Notes: generated by a model not told the origin, from the letters alone. 64,000 nt of DNA from UBA4660 sp034408895 (GCA_034408895.1 JAWXCI010000062.1:62001-126000), one strand, 5' to 3'; positions 8,227 through 17,703 are shown, numbered from the stretch's first letter. Translations and numbers: made by a program.

Positions 8227-9927
8227 CTACTCTACCGCCACCTTCTTCGTCACACGCATCCCATTTTCTTCGATATGCAGTACATAAATTCCTGCTTCAA
8301 TAGAAGAGATATCGAGTGTTCTGTCGCGCATCACACTTTCATTCAACACAATTTTTCCGGTGATGTCGGAGAGGATGATTGTTGCGTGGGATGAAATGCC
8401 TTTGATGGAAATAAAGTCACTTGCGGGGTTGGGATATATTTCTGCGTTAATGGATATAGTTTCACCTACGTTATCGCCAATTGCGGGGTGAGCATATTTA
8501 GCAATGAAGCCTTCAGAGTCACCCGTGGCGACAACGGAATTCACGTCATCATTCTCAGGGTCAAGGAAACAGCCATAGGCAAACACACCCATTGAAAAGA
8601 TGTACCCATCATCCACCATGATGCTAATGCCTGCATTGTAAGAGTTGTTGCCTTGACGCGTTGCCCATAGGTATTCACCATCGGTATTGAGCACACTTAT
8701 GAAGCCATCAAAGTCTCCGTAAACGGAAATGTTTTGCACCCCATCAGACGGGTCGAAATCGCAAGTGGTTTGAAACAATCCACAGACATAAACATTGCCA
8801 TCAGCATCTACATCCATGTCTGTCGGATGGTCCGTATCGGCACCACCTAAACTTGATACCCAAAGGAAGGTGCCGTCAGGTTGCAGCTTGCTGATGAACA
8901 CATCGCGGTTGCCAAAAGCAGTTACCTCAGCAGTACCAGCGCCCACTTCGAAATCAGCCGTGCCATCGAAACGGCCTGTGTGGTAAATGTTGTTTTCACT
9001 GTCGGTCTCTATGGCTACACCCTGGTCTTGCGAGCCATCGCCATATTGTTGTGCCCATATTAATTCTGCATCGTGGTTGAGCTTCACCACAAATGCTGTA
9101 AAGCCTGTGCCCACGGGTGTCATTAGATTTTCGTTTATACCGGGGTCGCAATCCATGGTGTCGGTAATGGTACCTGTGATGAGGATGTTTTGTTCGCCAT
9201 CCCTGGTCATGTCGTAAGGTAATTGCGAACCGACACCTCCCAATTGTTTGGCCCAAACAAATGCGCCATCACCTGTCCACTTCACTATAAATACATCTAC
9301 TGAAACATCATTCACTAACGGGGTCAATTCGGAGACTCCATCACTTGGATCAAAATCTACGGTGTATTCGAAATAGCCTGTAAATATCAAATCGCCTGCA
9401 TCGTCCATAACCATTGCCGTGGTCACTTGTTGCTGAAAACCGCCAAAGAATTTTGCCCACACCAATGCACCGGTGGAAGAATACTTAGCCACATAAGAAT
9501 CGTGAGCTCCTTGTGAAACTGCCTCGAGAGTATTGTCTCCCGGGTCGAAATCAACGGTGCCTTCAAAGTCGCCTGCTATATAGATGTTGTCATCAGCATC
9601 TAACAACAACTCATTGACGAAGACTTGCCCCTTGATGTGTATGCCCCATATAAAATCTCCGTCATAGGTAGTTCGAATAATACAAGGATTGTGGACGCCA
9701 ACAGTAACGGTGAACTCCTGAACGCCATCTGCCGAAAAGTCCACGTCTGCAGTTTCGCGGAAGCCGCCTGCTATTATCAAATCGGAATTGGCGGCTTTCA
9801 CCGTTTTGTAAAAGCCTGTAAGAAAGGTGCCATTAAAAGCTTTGCCCCATTGGTAAGCAAAGTTTTGTGAAGAAACACAGAACGAGATGATTAATCCGCA
9901 AAGGGTAAGAGTAGATTTTATTCTCAT
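8227..9927 (-). CDS. Secreted SBBP-type beta-propeller protein with T9SS sorting domain
   Basis: 566 residues. Residues 1-20 are a signal peptide ending in CVSSQ. Residues about 25-480 are roughly nine propeller blades with recurring phrases such as VAKYSSTGALVWAKFFGG, VDFDPGDNTLEAV and DADGNVYVCGLFQTTCDFDP, matching SBBP-repeat proteins. Residues about 493-566 are a T9SS type A sorting domain (IYPNPASDFISIKG, SSIEAGIYVLHIEENGMRVT). The mature protein should be exported by T9SS and attached to the surface or released. It starts only 9 bp after the stop of the fibre gene at 9937, so the two are probably one transcript under operator site 3. Ligand or enzymatic role cannot be told. Confidence 0.88.
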   Translation of the reverse strand: MRIKSTLTLCGLIISFCVSSQNFAYQWGKAFNGTFLTGFYKTVKAANSDLIIAGGFRETADVDFSADGVQEFTVTVGVHNPCIIRTTYDGDFIWGIHIKGQVFVNELLLDADDNIYIAGDFEGTVDFDPGDNTLEAVSQGAHDSYVAKYSSTGALVWAKFFGGFQQQVTTAMVMDDAGDLIFTGYFEYTVDFDPSDGVSELTPLVNDVSVDVFIVKWTGDGAFVWAKQLGGVGSQLPYDMTRDGEQNILITGTITDTMDCDPGINENLMTPVGTGFTAFVVKLNHDAELIWAQQYGDGSQDQGVAIETDSENNIYHTGRFDGTADFEVGAGTAEVTAFGNRDVFISKLQPDGTFLWVSSLGGADTDHPTDMDVDADGNVYVCGLFQTTCDFDPSDGVQNISVYGDFDGFISVLNTDGEYLWATRQGNNSYNAGISIMVDDGYIFSMGVFAYGCFLDPENDDVNSVVATGDSEGFIAKYAHPAIGDNVGETISINAEIYPNPASDFISIKGISSHATIILSDITGKIVLNESVMRDRTLDISSIEAGIYVLHIEENGMRVTKKVAVE

Positions 9928-9936
9928 ATATTTGAA

Positions 9937-12063
9937 TTAATTGGAATGTAAAAGTATCGCATTGATTTGTTGTTGTTGCTTCTCGAGCATTGCTTTCAAT
10001 TCTTTCATAGAAATTTTCAATTCTGAATTTTCAATCTTCAATACTTCAATCATCTCCTGTTGTTTCCCGATTTGCATCGGGACTTCGCTTCGCTCAGCGA
10101 GCATTCTCAAATCGTCATTTTCATTTTGAAGTTCTTCGACTTTCTCATTCAACTGTTGAACACTCTTCACCAACGGCACCACAAACTCAGAATACCTGAT
10201 GGAATAAAAATCCGTTTCGTTTTCGGGTTTCGTTATGCCTGAAAAATCTTGTCCCATTTCTTCCAGCAATTTATCTACATCTTGTGCAAGAAAACCTGTG
10301 TAGAGAATTCCTTCGTGGCCTTCAATGAAATTGTAGTTGACGGGTTTTAGTTTTTTGATGAAGTCCAAACCAAGTGTTGAGGGATTGATGTTTTTTTTCA
10401 GTCGCGCATCGCTGAGGTTGCTCCATGCTACTTGTCCTGCTATTTGAGTGACACTGGTGTTGCCAATGCGCACATGGTTGCTGCCGACTACTGCTGCCTG
10501 GTAACCAATCGCGGTTGAGTTTGTAATTGTACCCGTGGAGCCTTCTGCACTATAGCCAAGAAATGTGCAATCGCCACCGGTGGTCTGACTACCACCCGCA
10601 TCGAAACCGATGGCGGTGTTGTTTGAAGCCGTTGCATTTAAAAGTGAATGGGTGCCAACAGCAGTGTTGTTATTGCCCGATATGTTTTCTTCCAGCGCCA
10701 GTTCGCCCACCGCTGTGTTGTTGTCACCCGTTTCATTGTCTTCCAATGCATGCCAACCCAGCGCGGAGTTATTTCCGCCAGTAGTGTTGTATACAAGTGC
10801 AGCCCGTCCTATGCCGGTATTGCTGTAGCCGGTATTTTCACGGAGTGCTATTTCACCACAAGCTGTATTTCCGGAACCTTCTACATTGTCCTGAAGAGCG
10901 TTGTTGCCAATAGCAACATTGGCCAGTCCGTTGACATTGCTGCGCAGGGCATCATTGCCTATTGCTACGTTGCTGAAACCTGTTGTATTTGAGTAGAGTG
11001 TTTCATGGCCGATGGCAATGTTCGAACTTCCGGTGGTGTTGTATAGAAGCGCTTCATTTCCCACTGCGATATTGTTGTTGGCGGTTTCACCCCAAAAAAG
11101 AGTGGCATAACCAATGGCAATGTTGTTGTCTCCGGTCATATTGTGATACAGGGCACTTGCCCCAAGAGCCACATTCTTGATGCCGGTGGTATTGTCATGC
11201 AGCGCATTATTTCCGAAACCATTGTTGTAGTCTCCGGTGGTGTTGTCCTTGAGTGCGTTGCATCCAAAGGCCGCATTAAAATCTCCAGTCGTGTTGTATC
11301 GCAGCGCATCGTGTCCCAACGCATTGTTGCACACCCCATTGGTGTTGTCGTGCATGGCATAACTGCCCACCGCAGTATTAATGTAGCCCGTAGTGTTGGC
11401 GTACATGGCTTCATGGCCAATGGCGGTATTGTTGTAGCCGGTTGTGTTACTCGTCAGCGATTCATTTCCTATGGCTGTTACATTGTTGCCAATGGTTATT
11501 GAATTGGCCGCCAAATGACCAAAGCTGAGATTGTCTTCCACATGGTCAATGCGACCTGCATTTTCATTGTTCACGCGAAAGGCGAGTGGACTATTGTCCG
11601 TGGTTCCTATAAAATTCTCTGTGGGATTGGTGCCCTCATTTCCAGAAGTTCCCCATGCGTTGAGCGCATCAAGTGCGGACAGCGCATAGGGTACACTTAC
11701 CAACTGCTGAATGCCCGTTTCTACAAATCCCCCTCCGGTATTCACTTCTACTTTCAGGTAACGTTCGCCACTGTTCCAATCCACAGTGGTCATGCTTCCC
11801 TGTAGCACGGTTCCATCACCAACCACACAATTGAGTAATCCAAATTCATTGGTCACCAGAGCTTGTGTTTCCTGGTACTTGATGGATGTGATCGCGGTGT
11901 TTGAAATTTGAATGGTGAACTTCATGGTGATGTTTGTATTTGCCATGATGTCTCCATTCGCATCACGAATCACTGCCTGGTAATTGAAGCCTTGTGGTGC
12001 CTGCGTGTAACTTTCAATAGAAAGAAAAGAAAGCAGAAAAAGAATTGAGCATAAGTGTTTCAT
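9937..12063 (-). CDS. Trimeric-adhesin-like fibre protein: beta-roll repeats plus S74 chaperone and coiled coil
   Basis: 708 residues from the ATG at 12063 (signal peptide MKHLCSILFLLSFLSIESYT). The N-terminus, APQGFNYQAVIRDANGDIM, is shared with the paralogue at 6583-8013. Residues about 190-530 consist of about 20 tandem 17-residue units of the form NNTAIGHEAMYANTTGY, like the left-handed beta-roll head of YadA/Hia trimeric adhesins. Then comes LSDARLKKNINPST, the S74 endosialidase-type chaperone motif with its Ser-Asp site, a domain ending in FYSIRYSEFVVPLVKSVQ, and a long coiled-coil tail with Gln-rich heptads. There is no autotransporter barrel and no T9SS tail, so surface attachment is unexplained. 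It is the first gene of an operon with 8227-9927 and sits directly behind the regulator gene. Confidence 0.88.
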   Translation of the reverse strand: MKHLCSILFLLSFLSIESYTQAPQGFNYQAVIRDANGDIMANTNITMKFTIQISNTAITSIKYQETQALVTNEFGLLNCVVGDGTVLQGSMTTVDWNSGERYLKVEVNTGGGFVETGIQQLVSVPYALSALDALNAWGTSGNEGTNPTENFIGTTDNSPLAFRVNNENAGRIDHVEDNLSFGHLAANSITIGNNVTAIGNESLTSNTTGYNNTAIGHEAMYANTTGYINTAVGSYAMHDNTNGVCNNALGHDALRYNTTGDFNAAFGCNALKDNTTGDYNNGFGNNALHDNTTGIKNVALGASALYHNMTGDNNIAIGYATLFWGETANNNIAVGNEALLYNTTGSSNIAIGHETLYSNTTGFSNVAIGNDALRSNVNGLANVAIGNNALQDNVEGSGNTACGEIALRENTGYSNTGIGRAALVYNTTGGNNSALGWHALEDNETGDNNTAVGELALEENISGNNNTAVGTHSLLNATASNNTAIGFDAGGSQTTGGDCTFLGYSAEGSTGTITNSTAIGYQAAVVGSNHVRIGNTSVTQIAGQVAWSNLSDARLKKNINPSTLGLDFIKKLKPVNYNFIEGHEGILYTGFLAQDVDKLLEEMGQDFSGITKPENETDFYSIRYSEFVVPLVKSVQQLNEKVEELQNENDDLRMLAERSEVPMQIGKQQEMIEVLKIENSELKISMKELKAMLEKQQQQINAILLHSN
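10500..11490 (-). repeat. About 20 tandem 51-bp coding repeats (17-residue beta-roll units)
   Basis: Each unit has the pattern N-N-x-A-[IVL]-G-x-x-[AS]-L-x-x-N-T-T-G-x. The copies have diverged at the DNA level, which argues for an old repeat under selection rather than a recent slippage expansion. The edge units (for example SNTAIGFDAGG-like copies) are degenerate. Confidence 0.85.
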
Positions 12064-12082
12064 TGGCGTAATTTTTTGCCGA

Positions 12083-12130
12083 CAAAGCACAAGGAGAAAA
12101 GTGGAGATGGGATTACCCAAAAAGGGGTAA
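12083..12130 (-). promoter_or_regulatory. Inverted-repeat operator and TTTG promoter element, site 3
   Basis: TTACCCAAAAAGGGGTAA at 12113-12130, four bases past the regulator's stop codon. On the minus strand GGGTAA is followed by 26 nt and TTTG (12083-12086), which ends 19 nt before the ATG at 12063. It is identical over 24 bases to site 1 with its flanks. Confidence 0.65.
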
Positions 12131-12133
12131 CGC

Positions 12134-12781
12134 TCAGACAAGACGTTCTTTGAGAACCTTCAACACCGCTTCGGTGTTGCTGTTCACATGCAGCTTGGCA
12201 TAAATCCGCTTCATGTGAGAGCGCACTGTTTCAAACGCAAGGTCGAGTGCCGCGGCAATCTGCTTGTAAGATTTTCCCTGTGCAAGAAGTTGGAGAATTT
12301 CTTTTTCTCGGGCTGATAGCTGATAGTCGTTTTCTTCTGTGTGCGGAACATGTCTTGTGAAAAGTTCCAGCACTCTGCGCGCTACAAAACCAGTCATGGG
12401 CGAACCACCAGCACACACATCTTTTATTGCTTCAATGTATTGCGCAGGCGAAGTGTTTTTAAGAATGTATCCTGAAGCACCCGCGCACACTGCCCGGAAG
12501 ATATTTTCATCATCCTGAAAAACAGTTTGCATGAGCACCTGCACTTCAGGAAATTTTTTGCGGATGATTTTTACCGCTTCAATGCCACTCATGCCGGGCA
12601 TTTCAATATCCATGAGTACCACATCCGGCTTACTCACTTCAATGCATTCTTCCAAATCATTGCAATCAACAAATGCACCTGTGCATGAAAACCCCTGTGT
12701 GCCGTCAACCACAAACGCCAGGCTTTCGCGCAGCTGCTTGTTGTCTTCGAAGATGGCTACTCGGATTGTTTTTTCTGACAT
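12134..12781 (-). CDS. NarL/FixJ-family response regulator
   Basis: 215 residues from the ATG at 12781, where the receiver domain begins (MSEKTIRVAIFEDN). The receiver has the acidic pocket Glu12-Asp13, phosphoacceptor Asp58 (VLMDIEMPGMSG) and Lys in GYILKNTSP. Residues about 150-212 are a LuxR-type helix-turn-helix (LSAREKEILQLLAQGKSYKQ, ETVRSHMKRIYAKL). It follows the kinase at 12829-15927 by 47 nt and is surely its partner. Its promoter holds operator site 4, which overlaps the kinase stop codon, so autoregulation apart from the kinase is likely. Targets inferred here: the fibre and secreted genes carrying sites 1, 2, 3 and 5. Confidence 0.93.
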   Translation of the reverse strand: MSEKTIRVAIFEDNKQLRESLAFVVDGTQGFSCTGAFVDCNDLEECIEVSKPDVVLMDIEMPGMSGIEAVKIIRKKFPEVQVLMQTVFQDDENIFRAVCAGASGYILKNTSPAQYIEAIKDVCAGGSPMTGFVARRVLELFTRHVPHTEENDYQLSAREKEILQLLAQGKSYKQIAAALDLAFETVRSHMKRIYAKLHVNSNTEAVLKVLKERLV

Positions 12782-12798
12782 GACAATTATCGGTGAAG

Positions 12799-12846
12799 CA
12801 AAAGTCCACGATTTGCTTTTGCACTTCGTTACCCAAAATGGGTGAA
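12799..12846 (-). promoter_or_regulatory. Inverted-repeat operator and TTTG promoter element, site 4 (regulator's own promoter)
   Basis: TTACCCAAAATGGGTGAA at 12829-12846; on the minus strand GGGTAA, 26 nt, TTTG at 12799-12802, which ends 17 nt before the ATG at 12781. The site includes the TAA of the kinase gene. Its flanks differ from those of sites 1-3, so it is an independent occurrence. Confidence 0.65.
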
Positions 12847-15800
12847 TGGCACTTCGCACAAAATTTGCGTTCCGCTGTTTTCTGATGACGTGATATTGAG
12901 TTTGCCCTTCATCATCTGCACACGCATTCGCATGTTATCAAGACCGTTGCCTTTTTTGATTGTGCCTGAATCAAAACCTCTTCCATCATCATCAATTTCC
13001 AACTTCAACACATTTCCATTTCGTGAAATACTAACGCGGAGGTTTTTACATGTGCTGTACTTCACGGCATTGTTCACTGCTTCCTTGAAGACAAGGTAAA
13101 TGTCTTTGCGGTGTTCCATTTGCAGTTTGAAGTCGGAGAGTGATTCATCAAAATTGAAATGCAATTCAATATCTGCCGGGCCGCACATTTCCATGGCGAA
13201 GTTTTGCATGCGTTTTTGCACATCACCAAACTTGTCGTTGCCAGGTTTGATGGCCCACACAATGTCGCTCATGGAGTCCACCATGCCGCGGGCATTCTCA
13301 CTTATTTTTTCAAGCAAGGGTTCGTTGTCGGTTTTACGTGTTAGTGCTACTTCACTGTACATGCGGATACTGCTCAACGTAGCCCCTATATCATCGTGAA
13401 GGTCGCTGGCAATTTTTTGTCGCAGTGTTTCTACTTTGTGTTTTTGTTGCTGACGATACCTTATCACAGCATAGACAATCGCTACTGCAAACAGCAAAAT
13501 AAAAATCCTGAACCACCAGGTTTTGTAGAACACAGTATCAATATGAATCTGAAGAGTTTGAAATTCATCGGACCAGATACCATCCGATGTAGTGGTCTTG
13601 TATTTTAACACGTAGTCTCCACCAGCCACATTAGTAAAACTGAGTTGTCTGTTCTTTCCGTTAAAAACCCAATCGGGATGAAGGCCTTCCAGCATAAATG
13701 CAAACTGGATATTGTCCTGTTGCAAATAATCGAAGGTGTTGAGCGTTATGGTGAAAAAATTCTCATCATACTTAAGCGACAGTTTCTGTTCACTCATCCT
13801 GTTCAAATCCATTACTTCATTCAACACACGCAGTTCAGTAATCTGCGCTTTTGGAAATGAAATAAGTTGCTGCAAATTTTCGGGTCGAAACATCACAATG
13901 CCTTTCAGCGAAGCCATGCATAACATTCCATCTGATGTTTCAAATGCGTGCTGGAAGTGAAACGAATTGGTGGGCAGTCCATGATGAACATCAAAATATT
14001 CAGTCGCTGAGCTAACCGTATTGTAGCGCACAACGCCTGTATTACCAGAGAACCACAACACATCATTTTTGTCTTTCCAAATGTTTCCTACCATTGAGGG
14101 AGCTGTTCTTTTTGCAAAACGGACTTTTGAATATTGTTTGGTCTCTTTGTCAAATTTCATTAGCCCCGTAATTGTTCCCACCCAGATTGTACCACCATCA
14201 TCGAGCATGTCCAGAATTGTATTGTTGGAAGACTGAATTTCAACATTGAGGTTCGGATGTTCTGAAACCGTTTTTTCTGAAGGATGAAACTCGATGATGT
14301 TTCCCTTTGAAATTCCAATCCAAATGGTGCCGTTTTCATCTATCACCATTCCACGGGTATTGGAGCCGAAAATTTTATGAACCTCGGGTAAATCATTCCA
14401 GTTGTAGAAAGTATCTGTGTCCTCATCATAGCGGGAGAAACCCCTGGATGTAGAAAGATAAATTTCCCCGGATTGGCTCCGTTGAATGTCGTACACAAAA
14501 TCACCGCGCATTGCTTTGGGATTTTTCGAATCGGGGTAGTAGTTTCTGATATTGCCCGATTCGAAATCGTACCGTGTTAGTCCGCCTGCCGTTCCAATCA
14601 ACATGTATTTATTGTTTACATTTAGCATCGAGCGAATGGAATTGTTAGCTAAAGTTTCTTCGGTCTCAGTCTTGTTATTGAGAGAAGTGAATGTTTGCGT
14701 TTCACGGTCCAGAATCGAAACCCCATCCACTGTCCCAATCCACAATCGGCCCAAGGGGTCTTCTGCAAACACTCGTGTCCAATTGCTGAGAAGTACCTCA
14801 TCAATTTCTGCTTCATCAATCCCATCAGGCCGTTCATAGTTGATGAAAGATTGTTTTGTAAGATTGAAATACAAAACTCCCGATGTGTGCATTGCTAACC
14901 AAATGGTGCCATCGGCATCTACATAAATACTTCGCGCTGAACGGGTGTTATCGAACGCGGTTATGCTTGGCTTGTCCTTGAGATGCAGAAATGAATTTGT
15001 ACTTTCATCAAAACGCGATAAGCCCGAAAGACTGGTTGATACCCAAATATTTCCCTGGTGGTCCATAACCAGTTCAGCCATTTGGTTCTGCATGTCGCCC
15101 CTGGAATAAGCGTTTATCTCAGAATAAATATGGAGTGCACTACTGTTTGAATTTCTTCGCTCGATGGTTCCATCTCTATAAGCCGTCCAAATATTTCCGA
15201 TGTTATCCACCAGCACATGACCAACCCTGTTGGAATACAATTTCTGCCAACCAGCCGATGATGATGTCCAAATCTCAGGTGCTAAACTTGTTGCGTCAAG
15301 AACCCAAAGACCTGCACCATTAGTTGCGACATAAAGTTTATTCTTATCAAAAAAGAAATCAGCAATACTTATGCTGTCCAGCTCAGCAAGTTGTGGTTGA
15401 AGAACAGAAACGCGCTGGAGAAATTCATCCGAATTTCTCTTCACAAACAAACCCTGCGATGTACCAATCCACAACGTGTGATTCATGTCCTCCTCAAGAC
15501 AATGCGGCACAACAGTTTTTTCTTCCAATCCGGGTGGATGAAAATTGTTAAAGGTGTTTGTTTGAGAATTGAAATGCGCCAACCCATCGAGAGTGCCAAA
15601 CCACAACTCACCACTTGATGTACACAGGCTGCTGCGAATTTCACTGTCGCAAATGGATAAACTATCAAGCGGGTCGTTGCTGAAAACCTTAATGTCATAC
15701 CCATCATACCGATTCAATCCGGCCCTTGTCCCAAACCACATGTAGCCGGTTTTGTCACGTATTATGGTGTTCACATACTCATGCGAAAGACCATCGGCTG

Positions 15801-15927
15801 AGGTAATTTTGTTGAAGCGGATAGAGCCGAATTGCGCGCTGAGGGAATGGTTGGTAAAATTGAAACTGATCAACAACATTGTTGAACGAATCAAAAACAG
15901 GAAAGTGTAATTCCATCCTTTGCACAT
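12829..15927 (-). CDS. Two-component sensor histidine kinase with periplasmic propeller repeats
   Basis: 1032 residues. Residues 1-31 are a signal peptide. Residues about 38-720 form periplasmic beta-propellers made of Reg_prop-type blades (TGYMWFGTRAGLNRYDGYD, GTIWIGISKGNIIEF, NDVLWFSGNTGVVRYN). Residues about 725-790 are a Y_Y_Y domain (FAFMLEGLHPDWVFNGKNRQ). One membrane segment follows (WWFRIFILLFAVAIVYAVI). The cytoplasmic part is a HisKA_3 domain with phosphoacceptor His844 in SDLHDDIGATLSS, and an HATPase_c domain with N box FKEAVNNAVKYS and G box DDDGRGFD. There is no fused receiver or AraC domain, unlike the polysaccharide-sensing hybrid systems of Bacteroides that share this sensor. 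The signal is unknown. It is transcribed with the NarL-type regulator downstream. Confidence 0.93.
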   Translation of the reverse strand: MCKGWNYTFLFLIRSTMLLISFNFTNHSLSAQFGSIRFNKITSADGLSHEYVNTIIRDKTGYMWFGTRAGLNRYDGYDIKVFSNDPLDSLSICDSEIRSSLCTSSGELWFGTLDGLAHFNSQTNTFNNFHPPGLEEKTVVPHCLEEDMNHTLWIGTSQGLFVKRNSDEFLQRVSVLQPQLAELDSISIADFFFDKNKLYVATNGAGLWVLDATSLAPEIWTSSSAGWQKLYSNRVGHVLVDNIGNIWTAYRDGTIERRNSNSSALHIYSEINAYSRGDMQNQMAELVMDHQGNIWVSTSLSGLSRFDESTNSFLHLKDKPSITAFDNTRSARSIYVDADGTIWLAMHTSGVLYFNLTKQSFINYERPDGIDEAEIDEVLLSNWTRVFAEDPLGRLWIGTVDGVSILDRETQTFTSLNNKTETEETLANNSIRSMLNVNNKYMLIGTAGGLTRYDFESGNIRNYYPDSKNPKAMRGDFVYDIQRSQSGEIYLSTSRGFSRYDEDTDTFYNWNDLPEVHKIFGSNTRGMVIDENGTIWIGISKGNIIEFHPSEKTVSEHPNLNVEIQSSNNTILDMLDDGGTIWVGTITGLMKFDKETKQYSKVRFAKRTAPSMVGNIWKDKNDVLWFSGNTGVVRYNTVSSATEYFDVHHGLPTNSFHFQHAFETSDGMLCMASLKGIVMFRPENLQQLISFPKAQITELRVLNEVMDLNRMSEQKLSLKYDENFFTITLNTFDYLQQDNIQFAFMLEGLHPDWVFNGKNRQLSFTNVAGGDYVLKYKTTTSDGIWSDEFQTLQIHIDTVFYKTWWFRIFILLFAVAIVYAVIRYRQQQKHKVETLRQKIASDLHDDIGATLSSIRMYSEVALTRKTDNEPLLEKISENARGMVDSMSDIVWAIKPGNDKFGDVQKRMQNFAMEMCGPADIELHFNFDESLSDFKLQMEHRKDIYLVFKEAVNNAVKYSTCKNLRVSISRNGNVLKLEIDDDGRGFDSGTIKKGNGLDNMRMRVQMMKGKLNITSSENSGTQILCEVPFTHFG

Positions 15928-16120
15928 ACCAGCAGCAAGAATAGAGCGAACGGTTGGAAGCGGCTTTCTGGAGGCTTACGAAAGCTTTGGTAATTGCAAG
16001 TAAGGAAAGGCAAATGTTTGTTCAACATTCAATTGTGCAGTAATGGAATTAGAAGACATCTCAAAAATGAATTGTGGTGCTCAACTAACGCTTTCTCTAT
16101 TCAACGAGAAAAATCATTCC

Positions 16121-17578
16121 TCAATCCTCGAGAGCCTTTTCCCATTTACTCACCGCCACTGTAGCCACGGCATTGCCGACAACGTTGGTTGCACTTCGGC
16201 CCATGTCAAGTACGTGGTCAACACCCAGCAATAGCAGAAGTCCAGCCTCGGGAATGTCGAACATAGCTAATGTTCCCGCTATCACCACCAGCGATGCGCG
16301 TGGCACTCCGGCAATTCCTTTACTAGTCACCATCAGCACCAGAAGCATGGTGAGTTGGGTGCCAAGGCTCATCTCAATTCCGTAGCTCTGCGCAATAAAA
16401 ATGCTGGCGAAAGTCATGTACATCATGGAGCCATCCAAGTTAAATGAATAGCCAAGCGGCAACACGAAACTTGTGATGCGATTCTTGCAACCAAAGCGTT
16501 CCAATTCTTCAAGAAGTTTTGGATATGCTGCTTCGCTCGTACTTGTGCTGAAAGCAATGAGCAGCGGTTCGCGAATTCTTCTTATGAGATTGAAAATTCT
16601 TTTGCGTACTAAAAGAAATCCTGCAAACAAAAGGATGCTCCAAAGCAGCAACAGCCCTAAATAAAATTCACCAATGAAGATGGCATACGTACTCAGCACG
16701 CCCAATCCTTTTTTGGCAATCACGGCTGTCATGGCCGCAAACACAGCGAACGGTGCTGCATACATTATATAAGTTGTAATCTTCAACATAATGTGGCCAA
16801 CTATGTCCATGGCTTTCACCACAGGCAAGGCTTTTTCGCCAATGGCCGCAGCCGCCACCCCGAAGAAGATTGCGAAAATTAGTATCTGCAAAATCTCGTT
16901 GTGTGCCATTGCTTCAAAAATGCTCTTCGGGATAATGTGTGTGATGAAATCTTTGAGCGTAAGGGCTGCTTTGTCCACTCCTGTTTCCATTCCTGCAAAC
17001 GGGCGGTCGAGGTCCACATGAAGGCCGGGTTGAAAAAAATTGACCAACAAGCCACCCAATAAAAGCGATAGGAACGAAGCACAGATAAACCACAATAAAG
17101 TTTTTCCTCCAATGCGCCCCACTGATTTAATGTCGCCCAGTTTTGCAACTCCCGCTACCAGTGTTGCAAAAACCAGTGGAGCAATAATCATCTTGATAAG
17201 CCGCAGGAAAATATCTGTAAGAATGGAGAGGTATTCAAGTATGGATTTCAGTTGCTTGTTTTCGGGTTCCACAATCTTCGCTGCTTTTTCCAGTGCGGCA
17301 CTTAACGAAGGATTTTTCTTTTCCGACTGAATCACCTTCATCAGGTTTTCCCATTTCGTTTTTGCGTCTGAGGTGCTGTCGGCAAGAGCCGCATTTATTT
17401 TTTCCTTAAACGGGGTGCCGGTGGAAATCACCCCGAGACTATCAGCAGTGGCAGCAATAGCCTCTTCATAAGATTTCTTTTCGTCAACGGGATATGCCAC
17501 GTTGAGCCACCATCCGCACAAGATGCCGAGCAGCAGCGCAATGAAGATCCAGAGGGTGAGGCGGTTTGATTTTTTCAT
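16121..17578 (-). CDS. Dicarboxylate/amino acid:cation symporter (SDF/DAACS family)
   Basis: 485 residues from the ATG at 17578 (MKKSNRLTLWIFIALLLGIL). Inner-membrane symporter of the GltP/DctA/EAAT fold, moving glutamate, aspartate or C4-dicarboxylates with Na+ or H+. Seen: helical hairpin 1 region EPLLIAFSTSTSEAAYPKLL with its serine-rich motif, the NLDG motif in YSFNLDGSMMYM, hairpin 2 VTSKGIAGVPRASLVVIAG, and the last helix VDHVLDMGRSATNVVGNA with the substrate-binding Asp and Arg/Asn positions. A loop of about 75 extra residues between the first two helices is predicted periplasmic; similar loops occur in other Bacteroidota members. It is divergent from hppD with about 125 bp between. 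The exact substrate cannot be read. Confidence 0.92.
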   Translation of the reverse strand: MKKSNRLTLWIFIALLLGILCGWWLNVAYPVDEKKSYEEAIAATADSLGVISTGTPFKEKINAALADSTSDAKTKWENLMKVIQSEKKNPSLSAALEKAAKIVEPENKQLKSILEYLSILTDIFLRLIKMIIAPLVFATLVAGVAKLGDIKSVGRIGGKTLLWFICASFLSLLLGGLLVNFFQPGLHVDLDRPFAGMETGVDKAALTLKDFITHIIPKSIFEAMAHNEILQILIFAIFFGVAAAAIGEKALPVVKAMDIVGHIMLKITTYIMYAAPFAVFAAMTAVIAKKGLGVLSTYAIFIGEFYLGLLLLWSILLFAGFLLVRKRIFNLIRRIREPLLIAFSTSTSEAAYPKLLEELERFGCKNRITSFVLPLGYSFNLDGSMMYMTFASIFIAQSYGIEMSLGTQLTMLLVLMVTSKGIAGVPRASLVVIAGTLAMFDIPEAGLLLLLGVDHVLDMGRSATNVVGNAVATVAVSKWEKALED

Positions 17579-17703
17579 ATTGATGTCACGCTGATTTTTG
17601 TCAGCGGGCAAAGTAGGGCAATTTGCAACGAAGTATTTTTGACCATGCAATTCTTCAAATCAACATTCCAATCTCTATCTGGACCAAATCAATAAATCAA
17701 CAC

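Noticed and set aside
10500..11490. CRISPR-like periodic repeat
   Set aside because: The 51-bp period is in frame with a coding sequence, has no spacers and gives a clear 17-residue protein repeat.
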